A DNA stretch of 64,000 bases, from the NCBI RefSeq assembly GCF_030692605.1, contig NZ_JAUYUD010000114.1, forward strand, positions 1-64,000. The letters are read 5' to 3'. Source of the stretch: Lutibacter sp. Its GTDB lineage: Bacteria > Bacteroidota > Bacteroidia > Flavobacteriales > Flavobacteriaceae. The notes beneath the pieces were generated by a model. It saw nothing but the letters and a program-made list of their open reading frames with translations. It did not search any database and was not told the origin of the DNA. The position numbers were made by a program, and so were the translations under genes. Shown in pieces: positions 9,227 through 18,732 of the stretch (position 1 is the stretch's first letter; each line of letters starts with the position of its first letter).

Positions 9227-12034
9227 ATGAATATAGGCTTCAAAAATACCACTACTTTCTTTTTCGTTTGGTTAATTGGATACACGATAGGGGTACAAGC
9301 ACAATTTTCTCATTATTTTCAGAATTATGCGCTTTCAGATTATAAAGCAGGAAATCAAAATTGGGATGTTAGCAAGGCAGATGATGGAAAGCTGTATGTT
9401 GCAAATAATGACGGTTTGTTGGAATTTGATGGCCTTAATTGGAATTTTTGGGGAATGCCAAATAAAACAACCATTAGATCTGTTTTAGCGCATAAAGACA
9501 AAATATTTGTAGGTTCATATGAAGAGTTCGGATATTTTATCAGAGATGAAAAAGGAATTTTAAATTATTCATCTCTTGTTGATTTAATTGTTGAAAAGGA
9601 AAAAAACAACGATGAAGAATTTTGGCAAACAATTGTTTTTAAAGACGCTATTGTTTTTAGATCGTTTTCAAGTATTCATATTTACAATAAAAACAAATTA
9701 AAATCGTATTACTTACCCTCCATTATAATGTCGTGTGATATAGTTGAGAACAGGCTATTTGTATCCACATTAAGTAATGGGATTTTTGTATTTAATGGTT
9801 CAAATTTTGAACCTTTTTTTGATTCAGAAGTATTAAGAAATTCAAAAATTGTTTCTATTTTGGCATTAGACAACTATCAATTATTAATTAATACTGAATT
9901 AAAAGGATCGTTTATAGTAGAAAACAATCGAATTTTTCCTTGGGAAACTGCAATAAATCCTATTCTCAAAAAACATCAATTAAATAGATTTTCAAGGTTT
10001 GGAGCAGACAAATTTGTTTTTGGAACCATAAAAGATGGAGTGTATATATCAAATAAAAAAGGGGAAATACTTTTTCATATCAATCGGCAAAGCGGAATTT
10101 TAAATAATACGGTATTAGGACAATTAGTAACCAAAGAAAATGAACTTTGGCTGGGACTAGATAATGGAATTGCCTTTATAGATTTGAAAACACCAAATTA
10201 TTTTTATAATGATGTATCGGGAAGGTTAGGTGCAGTTTACGATATTATAAATTTTAAAAACAGGATTTACATAGGTAGTAACACTGGACTTTATGTTTTG
10301 GATAATGAAAGAAACCTTCAATTTATTGAAAACTCTCAAGGACAGGTTTGGGATTTAAACGAAATTAATGGTGAACTTTTTTGTGGTCATAATAATGGAA
10401 CATATTTAGTTAAAAACAATAAGTTAGAACTAATATCAACTTTCACAGGTGGTTGGGTTATAAAAAAGATACCAGAACAAGAAAATAGTTTTATACAAGG
10501 AACTTATACAGGGTTGGTAAGTTTTAAAAAAATAAGCAACAAATGGGAAATTCAGCATTTAGGAAAAACGACTATTCCAGCTCGTTTTTTAGTATTTGAA
10601 GATAAACAAACAGCCTGGATTGCTCACGTAAATAAAGGAGTGTATAGGGTTAAATTTGATGCCAATTACACTAAAATTATTGAAATGAAAAATTACCTTG
10701 ATAAAGGGTTGTACTCCGATTTTTCAGTTAAAATTTATAAAATTAAAAATAATATTACATTTAAAACTTTAAAAGGTTGGCAAAAATATGAGGCATTATT
10801 AGACAGTATTGTACCCCATAATTTATTAAGTGAAAATTTTCCGGATAATAGTTATATTATTTCTGAAGATAATGTTTCAAAAGCAGCCTTAATAACAGAA
10901 AACGCCATATTATTTAATACTATTTTAAACCCCGAAGGAGGATTTTCTATAGGTAATAAATATTTTAAAAAACGATTAGTTACAGGTTTTGAAAAAATAT
11001 CGAAACTAAATGATTCCTCATTTGCACTTTCTTTGCAAGATGGTTTTATGATTATTAGCCCCCAATTTCACTCCAATTTAAATCAATTAAGAAAGCCCGT
11101 TATAGAACGAATTTATTTAAATAACGAACTTCATAGCACCACATTATTAAGTTTTAAAATACCGTATAAAAATAATTCAATTAAATTAATGGTTTCTTCA
11201 GCTTTTTCAAAAGACCATAGTTTTGAATACACACTTTCAAATTCTAGCCGTCAAACAAATTGGATAGAAGCTAAAAAAGGTGTTGTTGAGCTTTCTAAAC
11301 TTTCTAATGGAAGTTATAATTTATTGATAAGATCTATTAATAACGATGCCAAATCTGAAATTTTGGCTATTGAAATTGAGGTGTTAGCACCTTGGTATAA
11401 AAATACAATAGGATTTGTAATTTATGCTTTTTTAATTTTATTAGTTGGCTTAATGATGTATTTAACGCATAAAAGAAAAATGCGAAAAGTGCAAGACTTT
11501 CTTCGGGTTAAATTCGAAGAAGAGCAAAGTAAAATGCTCGAAATTAAAAAAAGAGAAAGTGAAAAGGAAATTATAAACCTAAAAACCGAAACTTTAAAAA
11601 ACGAGGTTAAGTTAAAAAGCAAACAATTAGCAAATACAGCCATGGCCTTGGTTAAAAAGAATGAAATATTGCAAAATTTAAAAGATGAATTAGTAACAAA
11701 TAAAGATAATTTTAACAACCAATATTCTTTTAAAAAGTTAATAAAGCAAATTAATAACTCTATTGAACACGAAGATCAATGGGAAATTTTTGAATACAAT
11801 TTTAATCAGGTTCACGAAGAATTTTTTAAACATCTCACGTCATCTTTTCCAAGTTTAACTCATAAAGACCTTAAAATTTGTGCTTATTTAAAAATGAATC
11901 TTTCTACTAAAGAAATTGCACCATTGTTAAATATTTCTACACGAGGCATAGAAACTCATAGGTATCGACTAAAATTAAAACTTGGTTTAGAAAAACAAGA
12001 TAGTTTAAGGGGTTTTTTACAAAAAATTAATTAG
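9227..12034 (+). CDS. Membrane-anchored PUL regulator: propeller sensor, Y_Y_Y domain, TM helix, LuxR-type HTH
   Basis: Predicted sensor-regulator that switches on the following PUL when a glycan fragment binds outside the inner membrane. It has a signal peptide (ending GVQAQ), about 600 residues of two-component-regulator propeller repeats (LEFDGLNWNFW, LWLGLDNGIAFIDL), then a Y_Y_Y-like Ig domain (about 690-730) ending in APWYKNTIGF. One TM helix (about 731-750) and a coiled coil follow. The C-terminal 65 residues are a LuxR-type HTH (LKICAYLKMNLSTKEIAPLL, then ISTRGIETHRYRLKLKLGL). There is no histidine kinase or receiver domain, so this is the one-component form rather than a hybrid two-component system. 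It is transcribed towards susC, 226 bp away. Confidence 0.88.
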   Translation: MNIGFKNTTTFFFVWLIGYTIGVQAQFSHYFQNYALSDYKAGNQNWDVSKADDGKLYVANNDGLLEFDGLNWNFWGMPNKTTIRSVLAHKDKIFVGSYEEFGYFIRDEKGILNYSSLVDLIVEKEKNNDEEFWQTIVFKDAIVFRSFSSIHIYNKNKLKSYYLPSIIMSCDIVENRLFVSTLSNGIFVFNGSNFEPFFDSEVLRNSKIVSILALDNYQLLINTELKGSFIVENNRIFPWETAINPILKKHQLNRFSRFGADKFVFGTIKDGVYISNKKGEILFHINRQSGILNNTVLGQLVTKENELWLGLDNGIAFIDLKTPNYFYNDVSGRLGAVYDIINFKNRIYIGSNTGLYVLDNERNLQFIENSQGQVWDLNEINGELFCGHNNGTYLVKNNKLELISTFTGGWVIKKIPEQENSFIQGTYTGLVSFKKISNKWEIQHLGKTTIPARFLVFEDKQTAWIAHVNKGVYRVKFDANYTKIIEMKNYLDKGLYSDFSVKIYKIKNNITFKTLKGWQKYEALLDSIVPHNLLSENFPDNSYIISEDNVSKAALITENAILFNTILNPEGGFSIGNKYFKKRLVTGFEKISKLNDSSFALSLQDGFMIISPQFHSNLNQLRKPVIERIYLNNELHSTTLLSFKIPYKNNSIKLMVSSAFSKDHSFEYTLSNSSRQTNWIEAKKGVVELSKLSNGSYNLLIRSINNDAKSEILAIEIEVLAPWYKNTIGFVIYAFLILLVGLMMYLTHKRKMRKVQDFLRVKFEEEQSKMLEIKKRESEKEIINLKTETLKNEVKLKSKQLANTAMALVKKNEILQNLKDELVTNKDNFNNQYSFKKLIKQINNSIEHEDQWEIFEYNFNQVHEEFFKHLTSSFPSLTHKDLKICAYLKMNLSTKEIAPLLNISTRGIETHRYRLKLKLGLEKQDSLRGFLQKIN

Positions 12035-12070
12035 ACAAGACTTCGCCATTATCATTTTTTCAATAGTTTT

Positions 12071-12182
12071 ACTACGTCATTAATACGCCATTATAAAACA
12101 CGCAATCGTTGTTTTAAAGCTTTACATATCTTTTTTTAACTACGTCAGCAGGGTTTTTTAAATAAATATTAAAAGTGGCGTA
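12071..12182 (+). promoter_or_regulatory. Candidate operator region upstream of susC
   Basis: Two direct copies of ACTACGTCA (12071-12079 and 12139-12147) plus a long-range inverted pair TACGCCA (12084-12090) / TGGCGTA (12176-12182) occupy the 226-bp gap between the regulator and susC. This is the place where the upstream HTH regulator would act. Binding is inferred only. Confidence 0.4.
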
Positions 12183-12260
12183 CTTAAAACGTATGCTGAA
12201 TTAATTTTCCGTTTAATTAATTTCTAATTTTAATAATTATTAAACATTAACTTAATTTAA

Positions 12261-15200
12261 ATGAAAGCAAAATTAATTTTCACCTTATTATTAGTATTTC
12301 CTTTTCTAATTTTTGCGCAGGAAAGAAATATCACAGGTAAAGTTACTTCTACAGACGGAGTTCCACTTCCTTCGGTAAATGTTTTAGTAAAAAACAAAGC
12401 AAAAGGAACAACAACTAATTTTGACGGAGTATACTCGATAAGTGCTTCTAACAATGAAATATTAGTATTTAGTTACATTGGTATGAAAACAAAAGAAATT
12501 GTTGTTGGAGTTACTAATGAAATAAATATTATTTTAGAAGATGACTCTCAAAGTTTGGACGAAGTAGTAGTTGTTGGTTATGGAAAAATGAATGTTAAGG
12601 ATTTAACCTCATCCATTACAACTATTAAATCGGAAGAAATTTCGAAAACACCTACAGGCTCCGCTATGCAAGCTTTACAAGGTAAGGTTACTGGTTTACA
12701 AGTTGTAAGCAATGGTTCACCAGGAGAAAGCCCAACAGTACGTGTTCGTGGAGTTGGTTCTTATCCAGGAAGTGGTAGTACAGCTCCACTTTATGTTGTA
12801 GATGGAATGTTTTTTGATAATATTGATTTTTTAAACACATCCGATATTACATCTATCTCAGTACTAAAAGACGCTTCAGCTTCAGCAATTTATGGGGTTA
12901 AAGCTGCAAACGGAGTGGTGCTTATAGAAACTAAATCGGGTTCGTACAATCAAAAAACAGAAATTTCTTATGATGGATATTCTGGATTTCAAGTTGCTCA
13001 AAATGTGCTAAAAATGGCAAATGCTGAGCAATTTACTTCGATGGCTTTAGAATCTGGTTCTCCAGCTGATGTTAGTTTTATATTAAACGCCATGCAACGT
13101 TTTGGTAGAAGTAGAATTAATCCGAATGTGCCAGATGTAAATACAGATTGGTATAAAGAAATTCTTCGTCAAGCGGCAATTCAAAATCACAATATTGGTA
13201 TTACAGGGGGTAGCGATAAAGCTACGTATTCCATTGGTTTAAATTATTTTTCTCAAGATGGTATTTTGGATATGAAAAATGAATATGAGCGATTTAATGT
13301 TAGATCAAAAATTGATTTTAAAGCTACAGATTGGCTTACTGTTGGTGGTAATATGATTTTGAGCAATGCCACCAAATTTAATGAAGCATCAGAAGCTTGG
13401 AATCAGGCTTATTTTGCTGTTCCAATTTTACCAATTTTTGATGAAGATAACACAAATGCTTGGCCAACAAATTATGCAAGTGCCCAAAGTATTGGATATA
13501 GAGGAGGGCAAAATCCTTTCCCAGCATTAGATTTTAATAACGACCGTACAAAAACAAGAAATGTATTGGCTAATTTCTACATGCAATTTGAATTGATTCC
13601 TAGTAAGTTGACATTCAAAACAACATACAACCACAGTTTTAAATCGTTAGACAACAGAGATGTTGAACTACCTTATTATATTACAGACGGTTTCCAAAGA
13701 CCAGTTTCTGCCATTACAAAACGAACAGAAACTTTTTCAAATCAAATTTGGGATAATGTGTTAACCTTTTCAGACAGTTATGGGAAACACGATATTACTG
13801 CAATGGTAGGAACATCGTTTAGAGACGATCAGTGGAATATGTTAACTGCAAGAGGTGAAGATATTGCATCTATTGGACAAGAAGTATCTTGGTATATAAG
13901 TCAGGCAAGTACCATTAATACAAGCAGTGTTCGCGACGATGGTGTTAGACAATATGGGATGTCTTATTTTAGTAGAATAGCTTATAAATTTGATGAAAAA
14001 TACTTGGTATATGGTACTTTACGTGCAGACGGAACTTCAAAATATCAAGAAAAATGGGGTTATTTCCCGACTATAGGATTAGGATGGGTTCTTTCTGAAG
14101 AAAACTTTATGAAAGACATTAATACTTTTAACTATTTAAAATTACGTGGAAGCTGGGGTCAACTTGGAAACAGCAATGTTCCTGCAAGCGATGGTGCAAC
14201 CACAACAAGAATTGTTGATACTGCAATTGATGGCGTTCTTGTTTCAGGAACAATAGCTACAAGCACTTTTTCTGCACTTGGATGGGAACTTACCGAAGAA
14301 ACCAATGTTGGTATAACTTCTAGATTATTTGATAACAGATTAACAATTGATGCAGATTATTACATTCGAGATACCAAAGAAGCTGTTATTCCTGTTGGAT
14401 TCCCACTAATTGGAGGTGGGGTTAATAAAAGTGTGGGCTCTATAAGAAACTCAGGTTTTGAATTGGCATTAAATTGGAATAACAAAATTTCAGATGAACT
14501 TAGTTATAATGTTGGTGCTAATTTTTCAACGCTTAAAAATGAGGTATTAGATCTTTATGGTCAAGAATATTTGGATGGTGGAATGGCCGAATTTCGTCAA
14601 AGATCTTATGTAGGAGAACCATTGTTAGCATTTTACGGAAGAGAAATAGTTGGTGTTTATCAAAATGCTGCTCAAGTTCTCGCAGATCCAGTAGCAGTAG
14701 CAAATGGGTTGGCGCCTGGAGATTTTATTTATAAAGATCAAAATGATGATGGTTTCATAAATGATGAAGACCGCGTAATTTTAGGCTCTTATTTACCATC
14801 ATTTATGTATGGTGCAAATTTGAATATAACCTATAAAAACTTTGAATTTTCTACAAGTTTATCAGGACAAACAGGAAATAAAATTTTGAATCGAAAAAGA
14901 GGAGAAATGATTTGGACATCGGATGGAAATTTGGATGCAGATTTAGCTATAAACCGTTGGCACGGAGAAGGAACTTCAAACTCCTATCCATCTTCAGCAG
15001 GATTAAGAAAAGGATGGAATCAAAAAATGAGTGATTATTTTGTAGAAGATGGCTCTTTTTTTAGAATTCAAAATGTACAAATGGCTTATAACATAAAAAA
15101 TGGCGAACAAGTTTTTGGAACAATAATGCCTGATATTAGAATTTCATTAACTGCAGAACGGCCATTTACATCGTTCAAGTATAATGGATTTAGTCCAGAA

Positions 15201-15275
15201 ATAGCAAATGGAGTTGATACTCAAACATATCCAATACCTGCTGTTTATACATTAGGAATAAACATTAAAATTTAA
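12261..15275 (+). CDS. susC: SusC/RagA-family TonB-dependent outer-membrane transporter
   Basis: Imports oligosaccharides across the outer membrane with TonB energy. After a signal peptide (IFTLLLVFPFLIFAQ) comes a carboxypeptidase-D-like domain (NITGKVTSTDGVPLPSVNVL), then the TonB-box/plug region (LDEVVVVGYGKMNVKDLTSS, and LYVVDGMFF), and a 22-strand-type barrel ending in AVYTLGINIKI. The 1004-residue length is normal. The susD partner follows 12 bp downstream. The symbol denotes the family, not orthology to the starch protein. Confidence 0.96.
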   Translation: MKAKLIFTLLLVFPFLIFAQERNITGKVTSTDGVPLPSVNVLVKNKAKGTTTNFDGVYSISASNNEILVFSYIGMKTKEIVVGVTNEINIILEDDSQSLDEVVVVGYGKMNVKDLTSSITTIKSEEISKTPTGSAMQALQGKVTGLQVVSNGSPGESPTVRVRGVGSYPGSGSTAPLYVVDGMFFDNIDFLNTSDITSISVLKDASASAIYGVKAANGVVLIETKSGSYNQKTEISYDGYSGFQVAQNVLKMANAEQFTSMALESGSPADVSFILNAMQRFGRSRINPNVPDVNTDWYKEILRQAAIQNHNIGITGGSDKATYSIGLNYFSQDGILDMKNEYERFNVRSKIDFKATDWLTVGGNMILSNATKFNEASEAWNQAYFAVPILPIFDEDNTNAWPTNYASAQSIGYRGGQNPFPALDFNNDRTKTRNVLANFYMQFELIPSKLTFKTTYNHSFKSLDNRDVELPYYITDGFQRPVSAITKRTETFSNQIWDNVLTFSDSYGKHDITAMVGTSFRDDQWNMLTARGEDIASIGQEVSWYISQASTINTSSVRDDGVRQYGMSYFSRIAYKFDEKYLVYGTLRADGTSKYQEKWGYFPTIGLGWVLSEENFMKDINTFNYLKLRGSWGQLGNSNVPASDGATTTRIVDTAIDGVLVSGTIATSTFSALGWELTEETNVGITSRLFDNRLTIDADYYIRDTKEAVIPVGFPLIGGGVNKSVGSIRNSGFELALNWNNKISDELSYNVGANFSTLKNEVLDLYGQEYLDGGMAEFRQRSYVGEPLLAFYGREIVGVYQNAAQVLADPVAVANGLAPGDFIYKDQNDDGFINDEDRVILGSYLPSFMYGANLNITYKNFEFSTSLSGQTGNKILNRKRGEMIWTSDGNLDADLAINRWHGEGTSNSYPSSAGLRKGWNQKMSDYFVEDGSFFRIQNVQMAYNIKNGEQVFGTIMPDIRISLTAERPFTSFKYNGFSPEIANGVDTQTYPIPAVYTLGINIKI

Positions 15276-15287
15276 AAAAACAGTATT

Positions 15288-16820
15288 ATGAACTATATTA
15301 ATAATTTTATAAAACTCATGTTACTTGCAGTAGCCTTTTTAGTTACAGGGGCTTGTAATGACAATTTAGACGAGTTAGCAGAAAACAGATCTTTTACAGG
15401 AGATACAGATTATACCATTTCATCTAATATGATAAACCCTTTAATAGGTGCATATGCTGAATTTAACGGAAGAGGTTGGGAAGATTTTCCGCTTATTTCT
15501 GTTAGAGGAGACGATGTAAATGCAGGTGGACTTGGAGATCAACAAGATTATGCAGAAACAGATAAATACAACTACAATAAAGATTATTGGATGTATAATT
15601 CTGTGTGGCAAAATCTTTATTTCGATATTTTAGTAATGCACTCTACTATAGAGCAAATTGAATTGTATAAAGCTAATGGAGGAAACCCTGTGTTGGCCGA
15701 ACAATACATTGCTGAAGCTAAAGTTCTTAGAGGATTTTTATTACTGCAAGTATCAAGAGTTTGGGGTAATGTGTTTATAACAAAAGGTTCAGACCCTTCA
15801 GATTTATTGATAGCGCCAGTTTCTTCAAAAGCAGAGGTTATGCAGCATATTTCTAATCAAATGGATGAAGCAATTCCAGTATTATTAGATGTGCGCCCAA
15901 ATCAACGTACAGATATTAGAGGTGGAGCAACAAAGTATACTGCATTAGCTATAAAAGCATTGGTTAATCTTGAGTTAAAAAAATATGATGTTGTGGCATC
16001 TGCAACAGCTCAAATCATTTCTTCAAGCAAATTTAGTCTTGCAACAGATTTTTACGAATTGTTTAAATTGGATGGAAAACTGAATAATGAAAATTTATTA
16101 GAGCTTCAATTTTCTGATTTCGGACAAGGTTCAGGAAATAACAGAGGTCATTTATTTGCATTTTATGGACCAGAAAATTGGACTCCTAGTGTTACAGGTT
16201 CTGGTAGTGGTTGGGGCTTTTATGAGCCTAGTTTAAAATACATTAAATTTATGTTAAGCAGAGGTGAACAAGTTCGTTTAGAAACAAGTGTACTGTTTAC
16301 CAATAGAGGAATTAATGCGATTAAAGCCGATCCAGCATATGCTACTTTGCCAAGTTGGATTACAAATACAACTAGAGATGGTGATCGTATTAATGATTAT
16401 GCGCGTGCAATGTTTGCAAGCGGAAAACACTACTTACCTTCAAACCAATTAACTACTGGAAGAACCGATTATGGCACCAATAAAAACTTTACATGCATAC
16501 GTTATGCTGAAATTTTATTAATGCATGCCGAGGCATTAACACAAGGTGCTTCTAGCACTGGATTAACCGCAGCACAGGCCGTTAATTTAGTGAGAACTAG
16601 AGCTGGCTTATCTTCACTTTCAGCTGTTACAAATGCTCAAGTAATGGATGAAAAATTTGCAGAGTTGGCTATGGAGTGGGGAACTCGATATTACGATAAT
16701 ATCAGATTAGGAAATATCGCGGCTCTAACATACGATGGTAGAACATTTTCTGAAAATAAAACCTTTTTGCCATATCCTCAAGCGCAAGTTGATAAATTGC
16801 CAATATTGAGAGGTCAATAA
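15288..16820 (+). CDS. susD: SusD/RagB-family surface glycan-binding lipoprotein
   Basis: Forms the lid of the SusC transporter and binds the incoming glycan at the cell surface. The signal peptide ends in a lipobox (FLVTGAC, Cys about residue 23) followed by NDNLDELAEN. TPR-like helices and the SusD hallmark EAKVLRGFLLLQVSRVWG are present, as is the C-terminal RYAEILLMHAEAL motif. 510 residues fits. It is the second gene of the susCD pair, and a 31-bp gap leads to the LamG lipoprotein. Confidence 0.96.
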   Translation: MNYINNFIKLMLLAVAFLVTGACNDNLDELAENRSFTGDTDYTISSNMINPLIGAYAEFNGRGWEDFPLISVRGDDVNAGGLGDQQDYAETDKYNYNKDYWMYNSVWQNLYFDILVMHSTIEQIELYKANGGNPVLAEQYIAEAKVLRGFLLLQVSRVWGNVFITKGSDPSDLLIAPVSSKAEVMQHISNQMDEAIPVLLDVRPNQRTDIRGGATKYTALAIKALVNLELKKYDVVASATAQIISSSKFSLATDFYELFKLDGKLNNENLLELQFSDFGQGSGNNRGHLFAFYGPENWTPSVTGSGSGWGFYEPSLKYIKFMLSRGEQVRLETSVLFTNRGINAIKADPAYATLPSWITNTTRDGDRINDYARAMFASGKHYLPSNQLTTGRTDYGTNKNFTCIRYAEILLMHAEALTQGASSTGLTAAQAVNLVRTRAGLSSLSAVTNAQVMDEKFAELAMEWGTRYYDNIRLGNIAALTYDGRTFSENKTFLPYPQAQVDKLPILRGQ

Positions 16821-16851
16821 TATAAATTGATTATTTAAAACAATTAAAAAG

Positions 16852-18564
16852 ATGAAAAAATTTAAAAATATAATTCTAGTTATAGTTGTCTCTCTTTTTG
16901 CATTTTCATGTGAAGATGGTATAGATGATATTACTAAAGTAGATCCGGGAGCTGACGCTACAGCTCCAATAATAAAGGTAAATTATCCTTTAGAAGGAAC
17001 CAAAATTCAAGTAAAAGAAATTGTTACCTCCATAAATATTCAATTTGAAGTGACTGATGATATTGAAATTGGAAAAATTGACGTTTTTATAGATAATGTT
17101 AAAATAGTTGAATTTTCAGAATTTAAAGATTATCGAAGAGCTATAAAGGAATATTTGCATACAAACTTAACTAATGGTGCACATGTTTTAAAAATTGTAG
17201 CTACAGATATTGAAGGGAAAGCCACTATAAAATTGATTAATTTTGAAAAAGTGTCTCCTTATACAACTTTGTTTAATGGTGAAGTGCTTTATATGTCTTT
17301 TGATGGCGATTATTTAGATTTAATCAGTTTTAAAACAGCTTCAAAAGTTGGAACACCTGGCTTTACAACTGCAAGTTTTGCTGGTTTAAATGCGTATAAA
17401 GGAGCAACAGATAGTTACCTTACATTTCCTACTACAGGGTTATTAAGCGCTGAATTTAGTGCAGGATTCTGGTATAAAGTAGATGCCTCTCCAGATAGAT
17501 CTGGAATACTAACAATAGGAAAAGACGATAATAGAACTCAGGGTTTTAGATTATTTAGAGAAGGAAGTGGTGCTAAACAAAGAATTAAACTTAACGTTGG
17601 AACTGGAAATGGTGAAAGTTGGAATGATGGTGGAGAAATAGATGTTGCAGCTGGTCAATGGGTTTATGTTGCATTTACAATATCCCCTATAAACACGAAA
17701 ATTTATTTCAATGGTATTTTAATGAACACTGCAGGAACGGGTGCTAGTGTTGATTGGTCTGGGTGTAATTCAATGAGTATAGGTTCTGGAGCTCCAACAT
17801 TTAGTTATTGGGATCATAAATCTGATAAGAGTTCTATAGATGAGTTAAGAATTTTTAATAAAGCATTATCTCAATCTGAAATTCAAAATATAATAAATGT
17901 AACCAATCCTTATACACCTAAATATGCAGGAGAAACATTTTATATGCCATTTAATGGAACAAATACGGAATTAATTACAAATACCGAAGCTTCAAAAATT
18001 GGGTTACCAACCTTTGCTGGTTCAGGATTTAGTGGTGGAAATTCCTATAAAGGAGCAACGGATTCTTACTTAACGTATCCTATTAATGGATTATTTGGTA
18101 ACGAATTTAGTGGTTCGTTTTGGTATAAAGTAAATGGAACTCCAGATCGCTCAGGAATTTTAGTTGTAGGAAATAATGTGCCTGAAAATCGAAATCAAGG
18201 TTTCAGATTGTTTAGAGAAGGAAGTCCAACTAATCAACGACTAAAACTAAATGTTGGAACTGGAAATGGCGAAAGCTGGAATGATGGTGGCGTTATAGAT
18301 GTTACAGCTGGAGAATGGGTGCACGTTGTGTTCACTGTTTCACAAACCAAAAGCACTATTTATTTTAATGGTGTAGAAATGTTATCTTCTACGTTAAGTA
18401 CAAAAGTTGATTGGACAGGTTGTAATAGTCTTTCTATTGGGTCTGGTGCGCCAACCTTCAGCTATTGGGATCATAAATCAGATCAAAGTAATTTAGACGA
18501 ATTACGATTGTTTAACAAAGCATTATCGCTTACTGAAGTTCAAAAAATCTACAACGATAAATAA
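16852..18564 (+). CDS. Surface lipoprotein with Ig-like domain and two tandem LamG (concanavalin-like) domains
   Basis: Occupies the SusE/SusF position and is probably a surface glycan-binding protein. The signal peptide ends FAFSC (lipobox), then an Ig-like domain (about 35-140). Two LamG-type domains follow, about 145-355 and 360-570. They are clearly an internal duplication: SIGSGAPTFSYWDHKSD, RLFREGS and LNVGTGNGESWNDGG occur in both halves. No catalytic motif is seen. The ligand is unknown; binding of the PUL glucan is inferred from the neighbours. Confidence 0.85.
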   Translation: MKKFKNIILVIVVSLFAFSCEDGIDDITKVDPGADATAPIIKVNYPLEGTKIQVKEIVTSINIQFEVTDDIEIGKIDVFIDNVKIVEFSEFKDYRRAIKEYLHTNLTNGAHVLKIVATDIEGKATIKLINFEKVSPYTTLFNGEVLYMSFDGDYLDLISFKTASKVGTPGFTTASFAGLNAYKGATDSYLTFPTTGLLSAEFSAGFWYKVDASPDRSGILTIGKDDNRTQGFRLFREGSGAKQRIKLNVGTGNGESWNDGGEIDVAAGQWVYVAFTISPINTKIYFNGILMNTAGTGASVDWSGCNSMSIGSGAPTFSYWDHKSDKSSIDELRIFNKALSQSEIQNIINVTNPYTPKYAGETFYMPFNGTNTELITNTEASKIGLPTFAGSGFSGGNSYKGATDSYLTYPINGLFGNEFSGSFWYKVNGTPDRSGILVVGNNVPENRNQGFRLFREGSPTNQRLKLNVGTGNGESWNDGGVIDVTAGEWVHVVFTVSQTKSTIYFNGVEMLSSTLSTKVDWTGCNSLSIGSGAPTFSYWDHKSDQSNLDELRLFNKALSLTEVQKIYNDK

Positions 18565-18586
18565 TATTGATTAATTTTAAAGGGGT

Positions 18587-18652
18587 TGTCTGAAAAAAAA
18601 ATCATTTACTTGAACTTGTTTATGAAGAAATGATTTAGGATCTTTTCAGACA
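18587..18652 (+). other. Long nested hairpin inside the PUL operon
   Basis: TGTCTGAAAA (18587-18596) pairs with TTTTCAGACA (18643-18652), and inside it AAATCATTT (18599-18607) pairs with AAATGATTT (18628-18636). It occupies the 168-bp gap between the LamG gene and the first GH144 gene, the largest gap within the susC-to-GH3 run. It could be an attenuator or processing/stability element separating highly expressed susCD mRNA from the enzyme genes. Confidence 0.5.
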
Positions 18653-18732
18653 TCTCACTTTAATAAAAACATTACAGTAATTGGGGGTTATACTTTTCAA
18701 GGTGTAGCCATCTTTATACTATTTCTTTATAT

